Program-made: the position numbers and the translations under genes
Part shown: positions 1 to 8,440 of the stretch, one piece after another
Layout: every line of letters begins with the position of its first letter
Position numbering within the stretch: position 1 is the first letter of the stretch
Notes under the pieces: generated by a model
Database searches by the model: none
Told to the model about the DNA's origin: nothing
The model's input: the letters and a program-made list of their open reading frames with translations, nothing else
Assembly (NCBI GenBank): GCA_910583885.1
Contig: CAJUAC010000001.1
Location: 1-64,000, forward strand
Reading direction: 5' to 3'
Length of the DNA: 64,000 bases
Source: an uncultured Oscillospiraceae bacterium
GTDB taxonomy: Bacteria; Bacillota; Clostridia; Oscillospirales; Oscillospiraceae

Positions 1-454
1 AGCCGTTGTACTGGGCGGGGTTGTGGCTGGCGGTGACGCACACGCCGGCCCCGCACGCCAGATGGCGCACCGCCCAGCTGAGGGCCGGGGTGGGCTCCAG
101 GCGGGGGTAGAGCCAGGCGGTGATGCCGTTGGCCGCCAGCACCCGGGCCGTCTCCCGGGCAAAGCGTTCGCCCTTGATCCGGCTGTCGTGGGCGATGGCC
201 ACGGATTTGGGCAGGTCTGTGGCATTGAGGTAGTCTGCCAGCCCCTGGGTGGCCCGGCGGACTGTGTAGATATTCATCCGGTTTGTCCCCGCGCCGATAA
301 CGCCCCGCAGGCCGCCGGTGCCGAAGGCCAGGTGGCGGTAGAAGCGGTCGGACACCGCCCCCGCGTCCCCCTGCACCTCCTTCAGCTCACTGATCAGATC
401 CGGGTCTTCCCCAGCCCGCTCCAGCCAGCGGGAGAGCGCTGCTTGATACTCCAT
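1..454 (-). CDS. Phospho-sugar mutase (phosphoglucomutase/phosphomannomutase family), N-terminal part
   Basis: The frame starts with ATG at 454, seven bases after an AGGAGG site, and runs off the left edge after about 151 residues, so only the N-terminus is present. It contains FGTGGLRG near residue 44 and the active-site serine loop TASHNP at residues 141-146 (Ser143 would be the phosphorylated serine). These mark the alpha-D-phosphohexomutase superfamily, which interconverts sugar 1- and 6-phosphates in the cytoplasm. Family members are about 560-580 residues long. Phosphoglucomutase is the likeliest activity, but mannose or glucosamine substrates cannot be excluded because the substrate-specificity loop lies outside the window. 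Confidence 0.93.
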   Translation of the reverse strand, partial: MEYQAALSRWLERAGEDPDLISELKEVQGDAGAVSDRFYRHLAFGTGGLRGVIGAGTNRMNIYTVRRATQGLADYLNATDLPKSVAIAHDSRIKGERFARETARVLAANGITAWLYPRLEPTPALSWAVRHLACGAGVCVTASHNPAQYNG

Positions 455-567
455 CACAAATCCTCCTGCGTAAACAGTTTTTCATAGGGTAAAGCCAGCA
501 TACCATGGGCACAGGCAGAATACAAGGGATCTTTCCAGCTCTTTGGGAGAAAATTCCCCCCTGTCCG

Positions 568-663
568 TTATATCCGCTGCACCCGCCGCCGGAACCAGTC
601 GCTCTTGCGCCAGTTCTTGCAGGCATTCACCGCCAGCCGGATCACCCAGGCCCGCTCCCCCTT
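568..663 (-). pseudogene. Remnant of an ECF-type sigma factor gene
   Basis: The minus strand from about 663 to the stop at 568-570 encodes roughly 31 residues including GERAWVIRLAVNACKNWRKS, followed by a basic WFRRRVQRI tail. This resembles the end of conserved region 2 of ECF sigma factors (RAWLFRIAxNxCxD). There is no start codon: an in-frame stop lies just upstream, and regions 2.1 to 2.3 and all of region 4 are missing. I read it as a decayed fragment. It lies in the 370-base gap between the mutase and glutamine synthetase genes. Confidence 0.55.
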
Positions 664-727
664 ATTTTATTTTGCACAAAACAGGCCATTTAAAATTGTT
701 GGAAAGGGAGAATCGCGGACACCCTCC

Positions 728-756
728 TTGACTTCTGTCTTTTCATGAGCGACAAT
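728..756 (+). promoter_or_regulatory. Putative promoter of glutamine synthetase
   Basis: TTGACT at 728-733, 17 bases, then GACAAT at 751-756, about 65 bases before the glnA start. The spacing and -35 box are close to consensus. No GlnR-type operator was recognised nearby. Confidence 0.5.
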
Positions 757-822
757 AAACTCAGCGGTGCGCTTCCCAACCGGACGCGGCGCTGAATATG
801 TGAAGAGGATTGAGGTAAGACT

Positions 823-2250
823 ATGGCAAAGACAGTTCAGGAAATCCTGGCCCTCTGCCAGGAACAGGGCGTGCGGATGATCGACTTCAAGACAGTCGAT
901 TTGCAGGGCCGGTGGCACCATATCACCATCCCGGTCGAGCGCTTCTGTGAGGATACCCTGCGCCACGGCATCGGGTTTGACGGGTCCAACTTCGGCTATG
1001 CGTCTGTGGAGAAGAGCGACATGGTCTTTGTGCCGGACCCGGACTCCGCACGGCTGGACCCCTTCACCGCGGCGCCCACCCTGTCCATGACTGGGGACGT
1101 GCAGATAATCGACCTGCCGGAAAACCGCCGGTTCGACCAGTACGCCCGCAGCGTCACCCAGCGGGCAGAGGAGTATATGCGGGAGACCGGCATTGCCGAC
1201 AAAATGGTGGTGGGCCCGGAGTTTGAGTTCTATGTCTTCGACCGCGCCAGCTTTGAGACCGCGCCCAACCGTGCCTCCTTCCAGGTGGACACCGCCCAGG
1301 CGGAGTGGAACACCGGCAGCCCGGAGGGCAAAGGCTACCAGGTGGGCCACCATGAGGGCTACCACGCCGCCCTGCCCCAGGACATCACCTTCGACCTGCG
1401 CAATGAGATCTGCCTGCGCATGGCAGACTGGGGGGTCGCTGTGAAGTACCACCACCACGAGGTGGGCGGCCCCGGCCAGCTGGAGGTCGAGGTGGAGCCG
1501 GAGAGCCTGACGGAGATGGCCGACAAAACCATGGTGACGAAGTACCTGATTAAGAACTGCGCCGCCCGTGCCGGAAAGACCGCCACCTTCATGCCCAAGC
1601 CCATCTATGGCGAGGCGGGCAGCGGGATGCACGTACACATCTGGCTGTGGAAGGACGGGGCGCCCCTGTTCTACGACCCCAACGGATACTCCAGCCTGTC
1701 GGATACCGCGCTGTACTTCATCGGCGGCCTGCTCAGGCACGCCGCGTCCCTGTGCGCGATTACGAACCCCTCCACCAACTCCTTCAAGCGTCTGGTGCCG
1801 GGCTTTGAGGCGCCTGTGACCATTGGCTACGCCACGGCCAACCGCTCCTCTATTATCCGCATCCCGGCCTACGCCAAGACACCGGCCCAGAAGCGGTTCG
1901 AGCTGCGCAATCCCGACGCGACCTGCAACCCCTACTACGCCTATGCCGCCATCCTGATGGCGGGGCTGGATGGGATTCAGAATCAGATCGACCCCCACGC
2001 CAGCGGCTGGGGCCCCTATGATTTCAACCTCTTCCAGCTCTCTGAGGAGGACAAGAAGCGCATCCAGGCCCTGCCCAAGTCCCTGGGCGAAGCCTTGGAT
2101 GCCCTGGAGAAGGATCACGCCTACCTCACTGCCGGCGGTGTGTTCCCGGAGCAGCTCATCAACAACTGGATCAAGCTCAAGCGGGCTGAGGACGAGGAGA
2201 TGGCGCGCATCCCCTCGCCTGCGGAGTTTAAGCGGTACTACACGCTGTAG
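823..2250 (+). CDS. glnA: Glutamine synthetase, type I
   Basis: ATP-dependent synthesis of glutamine from glutamate and ammonia, the main ammonia-assimilation step in the cytoplasm. The protein has 475 residues. GSGMHVH (near 266-272) and NPSTNSFKRLVPGFEAP (near 314-330) are the glutamate/metal and ATP signatures of type I enzymes. Aligned by eye with the enterobacterial enzyme, the adenylylated tyrosine of NLYDLPPEE is replaced here by phenylalanine (NLFQLSEED, Phe near 404), so adenylylation control is unlikely. GAGG lies eight bases before the ATG. The following DUF1905 gene is 67 bases downstream, beyond a dispersed palindromic repeat. Confidence 0.95.
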   Translation: MAKTVQEILALCQEQGVRMIDFKTVDLQGRWHHITIPVERFCEDTLRHGIGFDGSNFGYASVEKSDMVFVPDPDSARLDPFTAAPTLSMTGDVQIIDLPENRRFDQYARSVTQRAEEYMRETGIADKMVVGPEFEFYVFDRASFETAPNRASFQVDTAQAEWNTGSPEGKGYQVGHHEGYHAALPQDITFDLRNEICLRMADWGVAVKYHHHEVGGPGQLEVEVEPESLTEMADKTMVTKYLIKNCAARAGKTATFMPKPIYGEAGSGMHVHIWLWKDGAPLFYDPNGYSSLSDTALYFIGGLLRHAASLCAITNPSTNSFKRLVPGFEAPVTIGYATANRSSIIRIPAYAKTPAQKRFELRNPDATCNPYYAYAAILMAGLDGIQNQIDPHASGWGPYDFNLFQLSEEDKKRIQALPKSLGEALDALEKDHAYLTAGGVFPEQLINNWIKLKRAEDEEMARIPSPAEFKRYYTL

Positions 2251-2254
2251 GCGG

Positions 2255-2291
2255 ACATTCTTTTTCTTGAAAGAAAAAGCGTCAAAAAAAC
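2255..2291 (+). repeat. Dispersed palindromic repeat, copy A
   Basis: CTTTTTCTT and AAGAAAAAG separated by GA, then GCGTCAAAAAAACTT. It closely resembles stretches at 23756, 50561, 53181 and 54529, all intergenic and all in the same orientation on the plus strand. Confidence 0.6.
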
Positions 2292-2317
2292 TTGGCACGA
2301 TTGGGGAGGTATACGGG

Positions 2318-2605
2318 ATGGCGGAGCGGAAGGTCTATGCATTTGAGGCTGTGATCGAACCAGTACCCGGCAAGGGCGGCGCTTTTGTCCGCTTCCCCTA
2401 CGATATCCGGGAGGAATTCGGCAAGGGGCGGGTCAAGGTGAACGCAACCTTTGACGGGGAGCAGTACGACGGCAGCCTCGTCAATATGGGCGTGAAAAAC
2501 AGCGACGGCTCTGTCTGCCATATCATCGGCGTGCGGAAGGATATCCAGGAAAGGATTGGAAAACGGCCCGGCGACACGGTGTCCGTGACGATTCAGGAGG
2601 CATAA
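2318..2605 (+). CDS. DUF1905 domain protein
   Basis: Small protein of 95 residues starting MAERKVYAFEAVIEP. The pattern of an early hydrophobic/acidic strand, GGAFVRFPYDIREEFGKGRVKV near residues 20-41, GSLVNMG near 53 and a final GDTVSVTI strand matches the DUF1905 small beta-barrel family, whose biochemical role is unknown. A GGGGAGG site precedes the ATG. It follows glutamine synthetase in the same direction, and a strong hairpin (2615-2645) closes the transcript. A link to nitrogen metabolism is only suggested by position. Confidence 0.8.
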   Translation: MAERKVYAFEAVIEPVPGKGGAFVRFPYDIREEFGKGRVKVNATFDGEQYDGSLVNMGVKNSDGSVCHIIGVRKDIQERIGKRPGDTVSVTIQEA

Positions 2606-2614
2606 CCATAATAA

Positions 2615-2645
2615 AAAGGGCAGGGGGTATCTCCCTGCCCTTCTG
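2615..2645 (+). terminator. Intrinsic terminator after the DUF1905 gene
   Basis: AGGGCAGGG pairs with CCCTGCCCT around a short loop, followed by the T-rich stretch TTCTGCTTTC. Confidence 0.7.
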
Positions 2646-2762
2646 CTTTCTGCCGCCGGAAGGGCCCCTGTTTGGGGGTGTTGACAATTTTCAAGCAAGC
2701 CCTATTGCAGCACATAGATAAGAGCGGGACAAGCGGCCCTGTTTTTCGAGGGAAAATAACCG

Positions 2763-2791
2763 TTGCACATGGCGCGGGAATATGCGATACT
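2763..2791 (+). promoter_or_regulatory. Putative promoter of the pgeF operon
   Basis: TTGCAC at 2763-2768, 17 bases, GATACT at 2786-2791, 30 bases before the pgeF start. Confidence 0.45.
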
Positions 2792-2820
2792 GGTTGTATC
2801 ACACGCTTAGGAGGCGGATT

Positions 2821-3651
2821 ATGCCCTTTCTCACCCACGATCACCATGGTGTGCTCTGCCACACCTCCTCTGTCCTGGAGGACAACGGCCTGCGGCACGG
2901 CTTCTCCACCCGCCTGGGGGGAGCCAGCGAGGGATGCTGTGCCTCCCTGAATTTCCGGACCGGTGGCCCGGAGCCGGACAGCCCGGACCGCGTCCAGGAG
3001 AACTACCGCCGGTTCTGCGCCGCCCTGGGGGTTGACCCGGCAGGTCTGGTGCTGTCCAAGCAGGTCCACGAGGATACGGTGCGCCATGTCACCGCGTCCG
3101 ACGCGGGGAAGGGCCTGTTCTCCCCTGTGGATTACACCGCCGATGCCCTGGTAACAGACGAGCCGGGGCTGAACCTGATGGTATTTTCAGCGGACTGCAC
3201 CATCTGGCTGCTGTATGACCCCATCACCCGGTCCATTGGTGCGGTCCACGCCGGCTGGCGGGGCACAGCCCTGGACCTCCCCGCCAAGGCGGCAGCCGCC
3301 ATGGGGCGGCTGTTCGGTGCGCGGCCGGAGAATATCCGGGCGGCTGTAGGCGCGGGGATCGGCCCCTGCTGCTTTGAGACCCACGACGACGTGCCGGAGG
3401 CTATGCGCGCCGCTTTTGGCCCCGGCGCGGAGGCCTATATTGCCCCCAGGGATGGGAAGTGGACGGTGGATCTCAAGGGGATCAATGCCTGGCGGCTGCG
3501 GGAGAGCGGTATCCAGGCGGCACATCTGGACATCTGCCCCCTGTGTACGGCCTGCCGCACGGACCTGTACTGGAGCCACCGCAGATCCGGCGACCGGCGG
3601 GGTGTACAGGGGGCGTTGATTGGGCTCGCGCCCAGCGGAGGCTGTCCATGA
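2821..3651 (+). CDS. pgeF: Peptidoglycan editing factor / laccase-domain purine nucleoside phosphorylase (PgeF, YfiH)
   Basis: A 276-residue member of the copper-oxidoreductase-like YfiH/LACC1 family. Members show purine nucleoside phosphorylase and adenosine deaminase activity, and in E. coli the protein edits mis-incorporated peptidoglycan precursors. The GAVHAGWRG core (near 141-149), GPCCFE near 182 and the C-terminal CPLCTACRTDLYWSHRR are family hallmarks carrying the His/Cys zinc ligands. ATG 2821 was chosen because TTAGGAGG sits seven bases upstream. Its stop overlaps the start of the next gene (ATGA), indicating translational coupling. Confidence 0.9.
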   Translation: MPFLTHDHHGVLCHTSSVLEDNGLRHGFSTRLGGASEGCCASLNFRTGGPEPDSPDRVQENYRRFCAALGVDPAGLVLSKQVHEDTVRHVTASDAGKGLFSPVDYTADALVTDEPGLNLMVFSADCTIWLLYDPITRSIGAVHAGWRGTALDLPAKAAAAMGRLFGARPENIRAAVGAGIGPCCFETHDDVPEAMRAAFGPGAEAYIAPRDGKWTVDLKGINAWRLRESGIQAAHLDICPLCTACRTDLYWSHRRSGDRRGVQGALIGLAPSGGCP

Positions 3652-5198
3652 GGCGGGCGATATGGCTTCTGTTGGGGGCGCTCCTGCTGAGCGGATGTGC
3701 AGCCCTGACGGAGCCGGAACCGGAGCCGGACCGGGATTGGGCGGCCTACCAGCAGGGCCTGCTGGAGGACGAGGAGCCGGAGGCCGCTGCGGAAGAAAAA
3801 AAGCCGGACTATCCCGCCGCCTTCTCCATGGCCTACCACAGGGGCCAGACCCTGGATCCCATCACCTGCGGCGAGGGGATCCAGGAGGATGTGGCCTCCC
3901 TGCTCTATGAACCCCTGTTCCAGCTGGACGGCGCCTTCCAGCCCACCCCCCTGCTGTGCGAGAGCTACAGCTGGGACGAGCGGGGCCTGGTGTGTACGCT
4001 GAACCTGCGGCAGGATGTGACGTTCCAGGACGGCTCCCCCCTCACCGCGGCAGACGTGGTAGCCTCCCTGCGCCGGGCTGCCGCGTCGGAGCGGTATAGC
4101 TACCGCCTGCGGAATATCACCGCCATCTCCGCCAACCGGGCGGGGCAGGTGCTCATCACCCTGGCCGCCCCCAACCGGGGCCTGCCCGCCCTGCTGGATA
4201 TCCCTGTGGTCAAAAGCGGTACGGAGGACCGGCAGGTCCCGGTTGGTACCGGCCCTTACCTCTTCCTCTCTGGCAGCGAGGGGAACAGCCTCCTGGCCAA
4301 CGAGGAGTGGTGGCAGCATAAGCCGCTGCCGGTCCCATCCATCCCCCTGGTTCACGCCAAGGACCGGGATACCGCCATGTATCTCTTCTCCTCCCACCAG
4401 GTGGAACTGCTGACAGTGGATCCCACCAGCGACCGCAGCTCTGTCAGCGGGCAGGCCCAAACCACGGACCGCCCCACCGCAGTGATGCAGTTCATCGGCT
4501 TCAACACGTCAGAGGGGCGGGTTTTTGCCAGCCCCTCCGCCCGGGCGGCCTTCAGCCATGGGATTGCACGGGATACCCTGGCGGATGCCCAGCTTGCGGG
4601 ACTGGTGGAGGCGGCCCAGTTCCCCCTGTCCCCCCTATCCCCCCTGTATCCCGCTGAATTAGAGGGCACCTACAGCGGGGACTGGGCCGCTGCCCAGGCC
4701 GCTGCGGAGCAGAGTGAGAGCCGGGAGCTCCTCCTGCTGGTCAGCGAGGGGGACAGCTTCCGGCTTGCCAGCGCCCAATTCATCGCGGAAAATGCGGACA
4801 TCCCCGGCTGGCAAGTCACCGTTCGCGCCCTCCCCTGGGAGGAGTATCTGGCGGCGCTGGAGGCAGGGGAGTTTGACCTCTACTTCGGCGAGGTCCGTCT
4901 CACCGCCGACTGGGATCTGACAGACCTGGTGGGGACCGGCGGCAAGCTCAACTACGGCAGGTACAGCAGCTTGTCCACCGATGAGCTGATTGCAGCCTTT
5001 GCCGCTGCGGAGGACCGATCGTCCGCAGCCCGGCAGCTGGCGGCCAATCTGCTCTCCACCGCCCCCATCGCCCCCATCTGTTTTAAAAACAACACGGTCC
5101 TCACCCACCCGGAGGTGGTAGAGGGGCTGACCCCCTCGCCAAGCAGCACGTTCCATGGCCTGGAGGAGTGGGGAGTCCATCTCAGTGCAGCCCAATGA
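3648..5198 (+). CDS. Extracellular solute-binding lipoprotein, peptide/nickel type (SBP family 5)
   Basis: A 516-residue lipoprotein. The first residues, RRAIWLLLGALLLSGC, form a signal peptide with the lipobox LSGC (Cys17). An acidic PEPEPEPD linker precedes the mature domain. The body shows the family-5 pattern: LDPITCGEGIQEDVASLLYE near residue 65, then LVCTLNLRQDVTFQDGSPLTAADVVASL, and GTGPYLF near 200. It would bind oligopeptides or similar ligands outside the membrane. No permease or ATPase genes are adjacent, so it is either an orphan receptor or works with a remote transporter. It overlaps pgeF by four bases. Confidence 0.85.
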   Translation: MRRAIWLLLGALLLSGCAALTEPEPEPDRDWAAYQQGLLEDEEPEAAAEEKKPDYPAAFSMAYHRGQTLDPITCGEGIQEDVASLLYEPLFQLDGAFQPTPLLCESYSWDERGLVCTLNLRQDVTFQDGSPLTAADVVASLRRAAASERYSYRLRNITAISANRAGQVLITLAAPNRGLPALLDIPVVKSGTEDRQVPVGTGPYLFLSGSEGNSLLANEEWWQHKPLPVPSIPLVHAKDRDTAMYLFSSHQVELLTVDPTSDRSSVSGQAQTTDRPTAVMQFIGFNTSEGRVFASPSARAAFSHGIARDTLADAQLAGLVEAAQFPLSPLSPLYPAELEGTYSGDWAAAQAAAEQSESRELLLLVSEGDSFRLASAQFIAENADIPGWQVTVRALPWEEYLAALEAGEFDLYFGEVRLTADWDLTDLVGTGGKLNYGRYSSLSTDELIAAFAAAEDRSSAARQLAANLLSTAPIAPICFKNNTVLTHPEVVEGLTPSPSSTFHGLEEWGVHLSAAQ

Positions 5199-5221
5199 GC
5201 AGCAGCCGGGTGCTGCTGCTC
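5197..5221 (+). other. Perfect 10-bp hairpin over the stop region of the lipoprotein gene
   Basis: GAGCAGCAGC, loop CGGGT, GCTGCTGCTC. No T-run follows, so a classical terminator is not supported. It may slow or partly end transcription between the two genes. Confidence 0.4.
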
Positions 5222-5326
5222 CCTCCAAATGGGCCGCCGCATCAGCTGCGGGCAGGCAAACAGCCCCGGTTATATGCCGGCTCTCTGGGGAAGCATGTAT
5301 TTTTCCTCAGTCTTTCCAAAAAATAG

Positions 5327-5356
5327 TTGCATGTTCCCCGCTGGATGTGGTATGGT
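5327..5356 (+). promoter_or_regulatory. Putative promoter of the glycoside-hydrolase-like gene
   Basis: TTGCAT at 5327-5332, 18 bases, TATGGT at 5351-5356, about 50 bases before the GTG start. Confidence 0.4.
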
Positions 5357-5408
5357 AAAGGGCAGGAGCATATCCATCCAATACAGACGAAAGAAAAGAG
5401 GAGCGCCT

Positions 5409-6494
5409 GTGGCAAAGGGATACCAGAGCTACCGGGGCCGGCAGCCGGCGGGACTGCGTTTGCTGATTGTCATGCTGGTACTGATCCTGGTAGTGGCCTG
5501 CGGATTTTTATTCGCACAGAGATATATTGTTTATACGGAAGATGGCGGGATGTACTTGGATCTGCCCTTTATGCGGCTGGACCTGCCCACCCCGCCTGCG
5601 CCAACAGAGCCGGAGCCGCCCCCCCAGGAGGAGCCGGAGCCGCCGGTGGTAGATCTGGTGATTGACGAGCCGGAGCCGCCGGTGGAACCCCCGGAACCGG
5701 TGGATGTGTACGGGGAGCGCCGCCTGCTGGAGCTGGCCGCTCTGCCTGCGGACGAAGCAGCCCTCCAGGGGATGCTGTCTGCGGCGGGGGCTAACGGCTT
5801 CCTGTTCCAAGTCCGGGACGACACGGGGCTGGTGAAATACGCGTCCACTGCGGCCTGGTCCAAGGCCGTGGCGAAGGACGCCGCAGACGCCGGTACGCTG
5901 GCAGCCCTCTGCGCCGCCGGGGATACGGTCGCCGCTGCCCGCTTCAACTGCCTCCATGACAGCTACTATGCCTTTGACAATATGAAGGATGCCGCCATCT
6001 GCCAGAAAAACGGCTATGTCTGGTATGACAGCCGCTCCTACCACTGGCTGGATCCGGAGAAGGAGCTGACCAGGAGCTATCTCATCAGCCTGGCGGTGGA
6101 GTGTGCCCAGCTGGGATTTGATGAACTGGTGCTGGAGGAGTTGTGCTACCCCTCCCTTGGTAAGCTGCAAAAGATCGACTATTCCAGCAACACCATGGCC
6201 AAACCGGAGGCCCTGGCCATGCTGCTCACCCAGCTGCGGGAGGCCCTGGAGCCCTACGGCACACGGCTGTCCCTGCTGCTGCCCGAGTCGCTGCTCCAGT
6301 CCGGCGGCGATGCAGAATCCGGCCAGGACCTGTCTGTTCTGCTGCCCCTGGTTGACGCGGTCTATGTAGAGACGGCGGATCCAGCGGGCGTCCAGGCGCT
6401 GCTGGCAGCGGCGGCCGGTGAGGGCAGCGTACCGGAGCTGGTGCCGATGCTGGCGGCAGCCGGTGAGGGGAACTGGTGCGTCGCAGGCAGCTGA
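5409..6494 (+). CDS. Membrane-anchored putative glycoside hydrolase (DUF4015-like)
   Basis: I place the start at GTG 5409, five bases after AAGAGGAG; an upstream ATG at 5352 lacks a ribosome site. The 361-residue product has a short basic N-terminus, one membrane span (about residues 16-38, LLIVMLVLILVVACGFLF) and a proline/glutamate-rich spacer (about 60-100). An extracellular domain follows, with YHWLDPEKELTRSYLISLA, GFDELVLEELCYPS and LSLLLPES, as in DUF4015 putative glycoside hydrolases with a TIM-barrel fold. The acidic pair in ELVLEELCYPS is the natural catalytic candidate. The substrate is unknown; cell-wall or capsular glycan is a guess. It is about 210 bases downstream of the lipoprotein gene. 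Confidence 0.65.
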   Translation: MAKGYQSYRGRQPAGLRLLIVMLVLILVVACGFLFAQRYIVYTEDGGMYLDLPFMRLDLPTPPAPTEPEPPPQEEPEPPVVDLVIDEPEPPVEPPEPVDVYGERRLLELAALPADEAALQGMLSAAGANGFLFQVRDDTGLVKYASTAAWSKAVAKDAADAGTLAALCAAGDTVAAARFNCLHDSYYAFDNMKDAAICQKNGYVWYDSRSYHWLDPEKELTRSYLISLAVECAQLGFDELVLEELCYPSLGKLQKIDYSSNTMAKPEALAMLLTQLREALEPYGTRLSLLLPESLLQSGGDAESGQDLSVLLPLVDAVYVETADPAGVQALLAAAAGEGSVPELVPMLAAAGEGNWCVAGS

Positions 6495-6533
6495 GTGGAG
6501 TGAGGCTCCACCGGCAAATAACCCAATGAACAA

Positions 6534-6581
6534 ACAGCCCATTGCAATACCCTATCGTATTGCAATGGGCTGTCCCCTTTT
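6534..6581. terminator. Bidirectional intrinsic terminator
   Basis: ACAGCCCATTGCAATAC pairs with GTATTGCAATGGGCTGT around a six-base loop, followed by CCCCTTTTTA. It lies between two convergent genes. Confidence 0.85.
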
Positions 6582-7651
6582 TATCCCCTGCTTGATAGAC
6601 GCAGCGTCATGGCATACCATGGCACCCCACCGTGGGCGGACTGCACCTCCTGCTTTTCAAACCCGAAGCTCTGATAGTAGGCCAGCCGCTTTTCCCGGCT
6701 GGTGAGGATGACGGCCTCCCGGCCCTCCCGGCGGGCCTGGTCAATCATCCCGTTCAGCAGGAGCCGTCCATAGCCCCTGCGCTGGAAATCCGGGTGAACC
6801 GCCAGGCTGAACACGGACTGATACGCCCCCTCCGGCCGGTGGCAGCCGGGGTCGGCAAACATCTCGTCCGCAATCACAGGGACATCGACCACCGGGCCCA
6901 TGACGAATCCCGCCACTGTCCCGTCCACCTCCCCCAGGAGGATGTGCTCCGGGTAGGCGGCAATACGGCCCCGCATCCGCTCCCAGCTGGCCGCCTGTTC
7001 CGGGGGGAAACAGGCCGCCTCAATCTCCGCGCAGCGGTCCACATCCGCCGCCGTCGCCTGACGGATCACCAGCTGCCTGCCCAGCCTGTCCAGGAATGGG
7101 GCGGAGGCACAGATCTCCGCGCCGACATTCCCCATATCCAGCATATTTGCCCGCTGGATCTCCTCCGTATTGGAGGAGCAGCAGTCCTCCAGCACCACCA
7201 CCCGGTAGTCCAGGGAGATGGCGTCATAGCAGGTGGTACGGATACAGTTTGGCGTGGTGGTGCCGGTGAGGATGACCGTGTCCACCCCCAGGCGGCGCAG
7301 GAGCAGATCCAGGCTTGTCTGGAAAAAGGCCGAGTAGCGGGGCTTGATGATCTCATAATCCCCCTCCCGGCGGCCAAACTCCGGCGGGTTCTCCACCGAC
7401 AGGGGCCCGGTACTGCCGGGGGTAAGGGGCTTGCCGCCCTCCGCCCAGACCCGGTAGCGGGTGTGCTCCACATCGCTGCCGTCGGCCCGGTAGGCCCGGT
7501 TAACAAAGATAACCGGGATGCCGGACTGGCGGCAGGCGGATATCACCCGCGCACAGGCCGGCACCGTGGCCCGGGCCCCCCGGATGCACAGCGGGGATTC
7601 CGGGTTTAAAAAACCGTTCTGCATATCAATAACAATCAGTGCCTGCTTCAT
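6581..7651 (-). CDS. Fusion of isochorismatase-like cysteine hydrolase and GNAT N-acetyltransferase
   Basis: A 356-residue two-domain protein. Residues 1-185 are a cysteine hydrolase: IVIDMQNGF (Asp9), IIKPRYSAFF (Lys103) and TPNCIRTT (Cys136) supply the expected Asp-Lys-Cys triad of nicotinamidases and related amidohydrolases. From about residue 193 (LVIRQATAADVDRCAEIE) to the end lies a GNAT domain with acetyl-CoA loop HPDFQRRGYGRLLL near 288-301 and the late YYQSFGFEK strand. The second half resembles aralkylamine-type acetyltransferases. It is last in an apparent operon with dapA, a second GNAT fusion and a reductase (41 bases after the latter). Both catalytic halves look intact; substrates are unknown. 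Confidence 0.85.
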   Translation of the reverse strand: MKQALIVIDMQNGFLNPESPLCIRGARATVPACARVISACRQSGIPVIFVNRAYRADGSDVEHTRYRVWAEGGKPLTPGSTGPLSVENPPEFGRREGDYEIIKPRYSAFFQTSLDLLLRRLGVDTVILTGTTTPNCIRTTCYDAISLDYRVVVLEDCCSSNTEEIQRANMLDMGNVGAEICASAPFLDRLGRQLVIRQATAADVDRCAEIEAACFPPEQAASWERMRGRIAAYPEHILLGEVDGTVAGFVMGPVVDVPVIADEMFADPGCHRPEGAYQSVFSLAVHPDFQRRGYGRLLLNGMIDQARREGREAVILTSREKRLAYYQSFGFEKQEVQSAHGGVPWYAMTLRLSSRG

Positions 7652-7692
7652 GATGCGCCTCCTTGTATTTCATAAGAACCGATCTCCGGGTG

Positions 7693-8427
7693 CTACAGGA
7701 TAAAGCCCCCGTCCGCCGTCAGCACCTGGCCGGTGATGAAGGACGCGCCGGGGCTGGCCAGGAACGCCACGGCGGCGGCGATATCCTCCGGCGTTCCCAG
7801 GCGGCCAATGGGGGTCTCCTCCGCCAGGGCGCACAGGGTCTCCTCCCCCAGCACCTGCACCATATCCGTTTGGATAACCCCCGGCGCGACGCAGTTGACA
7901 CGGATGCCGGAGGGGGCCAGCTCCATGGCGAGGGAGCGGGTCAGGCCGATGAGGGCCGCCTTGGTGGCGGAATAGGCCACCTCGCAGGACGCCCCCCGCT
8001 GGCCCCAGATGGAGGAGATATTGAGGATGCAGCCCGCCTTCTCATGGAGCATATGGGGCAGGACAGCCTGGATGGTGTGGAAGGCGCCGTTGACGTTGAC
8101 GGCGAAAATCCGGTCCCAGAAGCTGTGGGAGATGTCCTGGAACTGGTGCTGCTCCGCAATCCCCGCATTGTTCACCAGCAGGGACACCGGGCCGAAGGCG
8201 TCCTCCACCCGGGCGATGGCGGCGGTGACGGCAGCCTGGTCCGCCACGTCGGCCTGGACGGCCAGGGCCTGACAGCCCTGGGCCTGCAAATCCGCGGCCA
8301 GCGACTCCGCCTTCTCCCTGGCCTGGAGATAGTCTATTCCGACAGCGTAGCCCTCCGCCGCCAGACGGCGGGCGATGGCCCGTCCGATGCCCCGGCTCCC
8401 GCCGGTGATAAACGCTGTTTTTCCCAT
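7693..8427 (-). CDS. SDR-family oxidoreductase, 3-oxoacyl-ACP reductase-like
   Basis: A 244-residue classical short-chain dehydrogenase: nucleotide-binding GGSRGIGRA at residues 9-17, NNAG at 87-90, Ser139 in NISSI and catalytic YSATK (Tyr152, Lys156). It closely resembles FabG, which reduces beta-ketoacyl-ACP with NADPH. The genomic neighbours are not fatty-acid genes, so it may act on another ketone. ATG 8427 follows GGAGG. Thirteen bases separate it from the preceding gene's stop, so it is in the same transcript. Confidence 0.85.
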   Translation of the reverse strand: MGKTAFITGGSRGIGRAIARRLAAEGYAVGIDYLQAREKAESLAADLQAQGCQALAVQADVADQAAVTAAIARVEDAFGPVSLLVNNAGIAEQHQFQDISHSFWDRIFAVNVNGAFHTIQAVLPHMLHEKAGCILNISSIWGQRGASCEVAYSATKAALIGLTRSLAMELAPSGIRVNCVAPGVIQTDMVQVLGEETLCALAEETPIGRLGTPEDIAAAVAFLASPGASFITGQVLTADGGFIL

Positions 8428-8440
8428 ATTCTGGGCCTCC

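Noticed and set aside
667..2298. Very long open frame opposite glutamine synthetase
   Set aside because: It is a shadow of the real gene in GC-rich DNA: its protein is low in recognisable motifs, has no ribosome site and runs into the promoter region.
4620..4660. C-rich microrepeat in the binding-lipoprotein gene as a slippage site
   Set aside because: The repeated codons stay in frame and encode a normal PLSPLSPLYP loop; there is no evidence of phase variation.
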